Assembly: GCF_001577835.2 (NCBI RefSeq)
Contig: NC_029516.1
Coordinates: forward strand, 22,503,648-22,567,647
Origin: Coturnix japonica
Taxonomy: Eukaryota; Chordata; Aves; Galliformes; Phasianidae
Length of the DNA: 64,000 nt
Direction of reading: 5' to 3'
Part shown: positions 56,801 to 64,000 of the stretch, piece after piece
Layout: each line of letters begins with the position of its first letter
Numbering within the stretch: position 1 is the first letter of the stretch
Notes under the pieces: model-generated
The model's database searches: none
What the model was told of the DNA's origin: nothing
What the model saw: only the letters and a program-made list of their open reading frames with translations
Position numbers and translations under genes: made by a program

Positions 56801-59800
56801 ACAAGAATCTGTGCAACACAGTGTGTTCTAAAGAACAGAAATCAGATTTTGTTTATTTTCCTCGCTCCAGATAATTTCCTTGGTCAATAGGCTCTTGAAT
56901 CATCTTCCTCACAGCTCATTTCCCTCCTTCCTCATTTCTTCTCCCATGTCCTCCCCTGTTGCTGCCCACCACAGAGCAACAGTCTCCTTCACTTATTTCC
57001 TTATTATTCTCTTTCACTTATCAGCTCTCCATACTAAGGTCACTGCTTCTATCTTGTCTTCACATCCCAAGCTTTTAAGGAAGAGGGGTTCAGAAAGCAT
57101 GCAGCTTTTACATCTAAGCCCCTGAAGGCGGTTCACATACAGTATGTCTACATATAGAAATATGGGAGGGTAAGAGGCAATAGAGAACATACACATTTAG
57201 CTCCAATTATGTTCTATTAACTGTAGGAAAGGGAATTTTTCAGCAAATTAATGTGCTTTTTCTTAGTTACTGTGACAGTACATCCTAACTCTCACACTTC
57301 TAAGTGCAAGTCCCTCCTTCAAACTAAGCAGGCAGAAGAATTTCTTCTTAAAAATGCCATAAGGAATTTTTTAACTTAGGCAGGACATCTACTTTCCCTT
57401 GACCTTATCTGGGGCAACAGCCACAGCTGGGTTATTACAGCTTACATCTGAGAAATGAAAAAGGGACCAAATTTCCTATTGACCTAAAAATGTACAGAAA
57501 CTGCATCTGCTTAAGCTATTGGCAAAACTGGCTGTTCACATCTTTCTCTAAAACATTTCAGGAAGATAGTACTTTCAAATGCTCAGAAAGAGCAACGAAA
57601 AGGAATGTTCAAATCACGTCAGCTTAGGTAATGCTGATCACACAACACTGAGCATGATGGCTATTTCCATAATGATAACAACCTATGCTTTAGCAGAAAA
57701 TGTGTTCTCTGCATTGCTCAGTTGTACATTTGGGTCCATTGAGTAACCCCAAGTGGTACTGGGATGCGCTTCTGCAATTTTCTTGACTTTGTCTGCTGCT
57801 TTAAACACAAATGCCCAGTATTGTTCAGCCATATGGAATTTAACACAGTGATATGAGGCAGGACAAGATGACCTGCCACTGTTTTATGTGGAAATTAGAA
57901 AACCTGAGGATGTGCAGTGCATGGAAGTAGGGAATAATGATTCCCTTCTGAAGCACTGGATTTTATCAGGAAGGCAAAAAAGGATATATTCAATTCCTAT
58001 GTCTATTTTTTAAAGAAACAATCTAAGAGAAAAAAGAAAAATCTTTAAAAGGGTATCAGCAGAAGTGAACTGCCCAGCTGGCAATTGAAGATGACTCAAT
58101 CCCATCTCTACCTCCCTGCAGTATTGGCACAGCCCAGGCTGGGTGTCCACTCTGTGCCCCTTAACACCCAGAGGTGTTTTGCAATATCTGCTTTCAGCCC
58201 CAAACATGGCAAAAATCTCAGATAGTAAAGTTCAGCAGCACTCTGCACACAGTCTCCTTGTTTAGCCAAGTCTTTCCCTAAACAAGTTGGCTTAGGAAAA
58301 TATTTGGGGGAACTTCTGCTAGGGTTTCAATTGAATCAGCTTTGTTTAGGCACAAGAATTTTATAAAGAGAGCATTGAAGAATAAAGCAGTGCTGGCTGG
58401 AGCTCTGCTGGCCTAGGGGCGCATGCTTTGCATCACGGGTACCCAATGGGAAAAAGCACAGCAGTGCTGTGTGTCTGTCCCTAGTGACTGCAGGCTTGTC
58501 ATTGCATATCACTCACGTTTGTCTTGCTGCTTCCCCTCTAAGCACTTTACATCTCTCTGGCTGTATTCCCAAGCTGCATCTCACAGCTCTGCCTTGCTCA
58601 CCAGAGTCCTCGCATTACCTTTACATAGGGCAATTCATGGTGTTGCCATGGTAAGTGTTGTTTGTTACCTGTTACAGCTGGGGAGGATGGAGAAATGGTA
58701 TCGTTTATATTAAGAAAACATGCTTGAGGAGTGCATGAACTTTTGTTATCTGGATTCTGGAAAAAAAGTTGGGTTTGCCTGCTCTGAATGCACTCAAACT
58801 GGGTAGTGCCCATTCCTCAGCAGTGACTAACCTGCCTGGGATTCCCGGGGATTGCTTCTCCTTCCAGGTAGGAAACAGCAGCAAATATTTTGCTTCTCAA
58901 AGCAAAAATATCTCAGTGACCAGGGGCAGAGGAGAAGGGACTTCAGGCTGGCAGAAGCTGAGCAGCTGGGAGGATCAAAAGCCACTGAAGGCAGTGCTGC
59001 AGGCAGAGCCCGCATCACACCAAGATTTTGCCTGGAAATTGGCTTTATGCCATTAATAAGAACAGGAAATACCTCTTGTTTTCTCTCAGAGGGGGAACAT
59101 TAAGTAATGGCTTTATCTTAATTTGTCAGGCTTTGCCCTAGGGACTGAAATTAGATGGCTGGAAGCCAGTGGAGTAGTCGAGAACCAAAGCATTAACACT
59201 CTGATAAAAAAAATAAAAAAATCATTTTAATTAGTTTTCCAGCTGAAAAATAATGAAGTTCTACATGCCAAAAATCTGAAATGGAGTAATGGAAAGGCCT
59301 GTGCTTATACAATAGGGCCTGATCGCAATCTCAGGGCTCCATTTGTATTCGTTTGTAGAAAGAAACAAAGGAAGGTGTTTGGATTCTCTCTCTTTATATA
59401 AAGCCTCTGCTCCAGCACTCAGGGCTGGTCTTGAACCAGGCTTCCCACAGTCTTGCTGCCAAATCTACAAAATTTTCCTGGCTGATGTTCAGGAAAGTAC
59501 TGCTCGAACTCTAGGATGGAAAGTTGAAAGGCTTTGCCTGGATACACTGAAACATATACAAACAGTGCCTGACGTATGGCATTGATTCATCCTGCACAGG
59601 CTGTCCCCACGTATCCCGGGGGAAGGGAATTGTAAAGCTCTCTCTGATCCCTTCGGCCGCGGGTTTGAGATGCTGGCGGGAGGAATCATCCTAAACACCC
59701 ATGGAGGCACTTCCCTGTGGGGATTAGGAGTGCAGAGCTGGGCTGCAGCATGGGCTGGGACAAACAGCTCAGAGACATTGCAAAGATAATTCTATGGTCC

Positions 59801-60136
59801 AATATGCCATTAGTCACTGTGAGTAAGAGGCTGTCCTTACTTAGCTGGTTAGTCACAGATGCCCCTGAAAACCTCTCTGCCCAGTGAAGTGCTTAGTGAA
59901 TAGAAGTGCCTCACTGCCATGAGCAGTGTAACAGATTCTCACCCTGTTTACCGCATCGCGTTTCTGCAAGAGATGTTACCTGTGGGGTGAGCCTGTCCTG
60001 TCTCCCTGGTTAGCAGTGTGCAGGCTGTTTGGGGTCTGTCCTGACAGGGGTGGCAAGGTGCCGTATCAGCACAGCCATACCATTCTCTGGGCAGACCACA
60101 TATCCCATGATGTAGTTTTCCAGCTCAGTGATGATT
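50851..60136. other. Intergenic, no gene seen
   Basis: The longest stretch without a recognisable repeat or exon. An 86-codon frame at 53583-53843 reads more protein-like than its neighbours (see findings) but is unidentified. AT-rich tracts occur at 51040 and 56778. Confidence 0.5.
51040..51130. repeat. AT-rich low-complexity tract
   Basis: Patchy (TA)n mixed with ATAAA-type units, about 90 bp, just left of an AT-rich non-coding segment. It is not part of a recognisable transposon. Confidence 0.7.
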
Positions 60137-60502
60137 TCATAGAATCACTGAGGTTGCAAAAGACCTCTAAGATCATCTAGTCAACCATCAGCCCATCACC
60201 ACCATTCCCTGTAAACCACGCTCCTGAGTGCCACCTTTCCATGTTTCTTGAACACCTCCAGGGACAGTGACTCTACCACCTCCTGGGCAGCCTCTTTCAG
60301 AGAAGAAATTTTTCCTAATATCCAGCCTGAACTTCCCCTGGTGCAACTTAAGGCCATTACCTCTCGTCCTATTGCTGTTACCCAGGAGAAGAGGCTGACA
60401 CCCACCTCACTACAACCTCCTTTCAGGGAGCTGTAGAGAGCAACAACATCTCTCCTGATCCTCTTCTCCAGACTAAACAATCCCAGTTCCCACCCCTCCA
60501 GC
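60137..60502 (-). mobile_element. CR1 LINE 3' fragment
   Basis: It begins with the complement of the CR1 end (TCATAGAATCACTGAGGTTG, AAAAGACCTCTAAGATCATC). It continues through TTCTTGAACACCTCCAGGGA, AGAAGAAATTTTTCCTAATA and CTCTTCTCCAGACTAAACAA. On the minus strand, fragments of the ORF2 end are readable (KHGKVALRS preceded by SLEVF). It is 5' truncated. Confidence 0.93.
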
Positions 60503-63500
60503 CTGTGATGTGTGCTTGTCTGCCCACAGCTTGTTTATTTGCTCTTCCGTAAACAGCCAGGACACAAAAGGGCAAAGACCCACCATTCACTCCTCATTCC
60601 TTAAATCTACCTTTTTGTAGAGAGTGATACCATCAGGTTTCAGCATGGTTGAAGAGCACTAGTTCTTGCTGCAGTCAGTATGACACTGAGGATCCCAGTG
60701 TAAAAGCAGCAATCTCCCCAAGGCAGGACTCCATGAGAAAGCACAGTGTACTCTATTGTCTGTTCTTCGGGTTAGAAAAATGTGAGTTATGCAGCAAAAA
60801 GCATTGAACTGTCTTAAAAAACAAGCAGTGGTTTATGTTTTTATACGCTGCTTGGCATTTTCAAGCTCTGGGTCAAGTTGTTGGGCTGCTCTGGAGGCTG
60901 GCATGTCACTTTTGATATAATTCATTTTTCTGTACAAATCATGTAGTTTTGGAAGCAAAGACTTCCCAGATACCAGCAAATATATAGCAACACTTTGCTA
61001 GTAAAGAAAAAATAGTATGAAATGTTGAGGCTAAGAAAAAAGTATTTACACATATTTGCCATATTGCCAATCCAAAGGATTGCAAATATGAAGCGAATAA
61101 GCAACTCTGTTCATAACATTAAAACATGAGGCATTAGTTGCTTGCACCCTTGAATAAGCACGAGGGAGATAACAAGCTCCTAAGTCAGACTGCTGTGCTC
61201 CATGATGTGATCAAAGTGTAAGACCCTTAGAAATAAGTGCATTTGGTCAATGTATGAATGTAAGGGGATATCCAGAGAGAAGCGTGGTCTTTACCTTCAT
61301 GGACAGCTTTATTCAAGATCTGAAAAGGTTTCAGTCATCATTCTGGTGAATTAAAGCTTTATAAAACTTGTGATAGAGTTTTTCACAGCATTTCTGTGAT
61401 TCAACCGAAGAACTCTAACTGAATGTTGTGCATGTCCTTATTGCTCTCTGTACAGGTGTTGAACAATCTGGTCTCAGACAACCTTATGATACACTGCCAA
61501 AAGCCAACTAAAAATGAATGAAATAATTTTCAAACACTATTTATTCGTATGATCAGTTGCTATTAGGATATCACGTGTCCATCAGTAGAAACTATCCACA
61601 TCACAACACAGAGAAACATCAGTGAGCTTTAAGCCACACCCACTGCTTTGTGTTGTAAGATGCATCAGTACAAGTATATATCTGATGGAAACATGTAAGT
61701 ATTGCAGAAAAAAAAGGCCAATAAATGTTGATCCTTACAAGGATGTTATCTGGCACAAGATGAGCATAATTGCAGATGAGGAGATTAGAAACTGATTCAA
61801 CCAAGGATTAACAAGGGGTGCTTATCAACTGAACAACTGTGATAATGCAGGATGACATTTACATCCAATGGGTAATTTTGATCTGTGAAAATCAGTTTTG
61901 ACTACAGAGTTACTGACTACGCAGTGATTTTCAGAGATAAAACTCTTGTTTTATCTGTGTTTAAACAGCACCTTCTCCTCCGAACTTCAAGAGCTTGGAT
62001 TGGAAAGCACTGTGCTGGGCCTGGAGAAGATAACTATTTGTCAGGGCTATTCTGCACAATTTTTGTTCTGAAAGCACCACGCATTTGCAAGATGTGATGT
62101 TCAGAGAAGTTGCTTGAGCCATCACATAGCAAGTATCATCACTGAAACCACTGAAGGACTCTATATTGAGGCTTCTTTCTTCAAAACAGATTTTCCAGGG
62201 TGAAGTAGCCTTACTCTGACAAGCAGAAGGAGCATTAGTCAGTGTCAGTCAGACTATAAATTCTCAATAAACACATTTCAGCCAAATAGGCTTTTGCTCT
62301 GTCAGCAGAATATCACAGATTCAAGATCAATGAAGTAAAAATTCACATGCAAGGTTTCCCACAGCACTGACACATGGCCTACAGTGGGACATAAACTCTA
62401 TTCATTCACTGTTTTCAGTGAGGGTGTTAAACAGTTGAGAAAATGAGAGTTGGAAAGACAAAAAAAATCACACAAAACAGGAAGTTCTTGAAAATGCTTG
62501 AATTTGTACCTACTATTCAAATTTAACAATAGGCTGTGCGACAGTGGCGTGCTTGGTATAATAGCCAGTAGGAGTATCAGATACAGAAGGAAAATCCGCT
62601 GCTAAAAGAGAATTCTATCCTTATAATTGTCATCATGTCACGCATTTCATTTCATCGTTCACTTTTGATCGTGACTGCTTCACATCTGCAGAAATCACCT
62701 CCGAACTTCTGGTCTAAGAAACGATGATCATTGTTTCCTTGTTACTCATGCCTATGTCACACAGCAAAAAGCCCATTCAAAGACATGAGGAAAAGTCCAA
62801 CACAACGGAAAGGACAAATGAGTCCAGCATGTTTGTGGCTGCAACCAGAGCACATTTACTGGCTGAATTCTGTGTGCTTTTGTAATCTCACTGTCATCAT
62901 TTGCAGTGTGCTTGCTTGCTGTGTTGTTAAGCTGAGAATGCTTTTGGCGTGATACTTCACTTATCATGTTTTCACAGCACTTAGCAAAGAATTTTCAGTT
63001 TGTTGATATTTTGCTACCAAAGCAAGAGTAAAATATATAAAGCGTAAAGCTGTGAAGATTTATGACTTAAAATTGGTTTAGATTAGTATTTTCAAATATT
63101 ATTTTTCTAATCTGAGGACTGCCTTCCTGGATTTACAGCTTGTGTGTCACATTTTACTGTTGCACCCTGTGTTATGGATACCTGGGCCTGGTCTCACCCT
63201 GCCTCTGCTCAGACTCTGAGTGGAGCTACCAACATCAGAAGTACGCTCACACTGGGATCCTTGTGCAGTCAATGCAGGGAGATGAAGATTGTGCTTGAAA
63301 TCTCTTGCCTGTCCATAAAGCCTCTGAGCAAAAGCCTGGAGAAGGGACTTCCACTTTCCTCAACCATAACATTGATGTGAGTTTGTGTGACTTACACTGT
63401 CCAAATTTTTGTTATCAAGTACAGTCATATTTAAGTCAGAAATTATGGAGGATGTTAATACATGGAAATTTAACATTGCTGCAGAAGCTAAAAACAGTTT

Positions 63501-64000
63501 AAAAATATTTGTAAAAACAATGCCATCAATGTTGTTTTCAAAAATATCTTTGACTATGTGTATGAACTATTTACGATAACAACAGCAAAAAATGTATCTC
63601 TAGAACCAGGATGTACCACATTCTAGTTTTATGGCTAGAAGGACCATAGGTCTGTTAGAAATTGCATGTTTTTCCAGCATCTGGGAGCCCGAGAAAGTCT
63701 GCTCTGAGGTATCATGAGATGTATTTCTGCTTTCTTTACACACCCCACATTAGGAAGCTAGATTCCAAATCATCCTGATATTCAGAGACAAGAGAACATC
63801 CACAAAGAAATAAAACCAGAAAAACAATTCTTTAATGGATATGCTAAATACTTCCTCTCTCTCTCTTATTTTTTCAGGAAGTAAACGCTGAGGTGGAGCT
63901 CTGGGACTGCCCTCCTTAAATAATACCCACAATTATTTAGTAAAAAATCATTCATTGAAAAAATTTATCAGCAGTAGCAAGGATTCATAAAAGATTAGGA
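60503..64000. other. Intergenic to window end, no gene seen
   Basis: No exon recognised. A strong splice-acceptor-like motif (pyrimidine run, then TTTTTTCAG|GAAG) ends at about 63878 on the + strand. The in-frame stretch after it is only 13 codons before TAA, so it is noted but not called as an exon. Confidence 0.5.

Noticed and set aside
60248-60480. Short frames on both strands
   Set aside because: They are pieces of the CR1 fragment at 60137-60502.
13100-64000. TES LIM-domain exons
   Set aside because: No Cys/His-rich minus-strand frame of the LIM type was recognised. Short exons could have been missed by eye.
1-64000. LTR retroviruses, Polintons, CRISPR arrays or bacterial-type operons
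   Set aside because: No paired long terminal repeats, no gag/pol/env-like frames, no regularly spaced direct repeats and no operon-like gene arrangement were seen.

Overview
This window is vertebrate nuclear DNA, almost certainly from a bird and probably a galliform. The evidence is twofold. First, it holds a clear three-exon caveolin-2 gene (CAV2). Second, about a dozen of its repeats are CR1 LINE fragments of the avian type, several still ending in the CR1 3' end with tandem ATTCTRTG-like octamers. I recognise no Alu, L1 or bacterial-type genes. The exact species cannot be read from the sequence.

Layout. Positions 1-5.2 kb are intergenic, with two CR1 fragments; by vertebrate synteny CAV1 should lie further left, outside the window. 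Positions 5.2-12.63 kb hold CAV2 on the minus strand: exon 1 at 12483-12629, exon 2 at 12212-12399, exon 3 at 6594-6744, and a probable 3'UTR down to about 5.2 kb. The first intron is only 83 nt and very G-rich; the second is about 5.5 kb. A CpG island at about 12.08-12.8 kb covers the promoter, exon 1, intron 1 and exon 2. Just upstream (12.92-13.1 kb) are a plus-strand TATA box, an inverted pair of TGACAG motifs and a four-unit 9-bp tandem repeat, which may form a divergent promoter. From 13.1 to 64 kb I find no convincing protein-coding exon. This is a gene-poor flank toward where TES would be expected, with scattered CR1 copies, microsatellites and a few palindromic motifs.

Function. The single recognised gene encodes a 161-residue caveolin-2. 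This membrane-hairpin protein hetero-oligomerises with caveolin-1 in caveolae. Its core is well conserved, but the N-terminal tyrosines used for Src-type phosphorylation in human CAV2 (Tyr19 and Tyr27) are absent, as is one of the C-terminal cysteines.

Novelty. I did not find a dramatic unknown system. The best candidates are a composite element at about 44.8-45.23 kb (tRNA-like A and B boxes joined to a CR1-type tail and an ACTATT microsatellite, apparently inside an older CR1), the 83-nt intron with a G-quadruplex pattern, and the altered CAV2 N-terminus.
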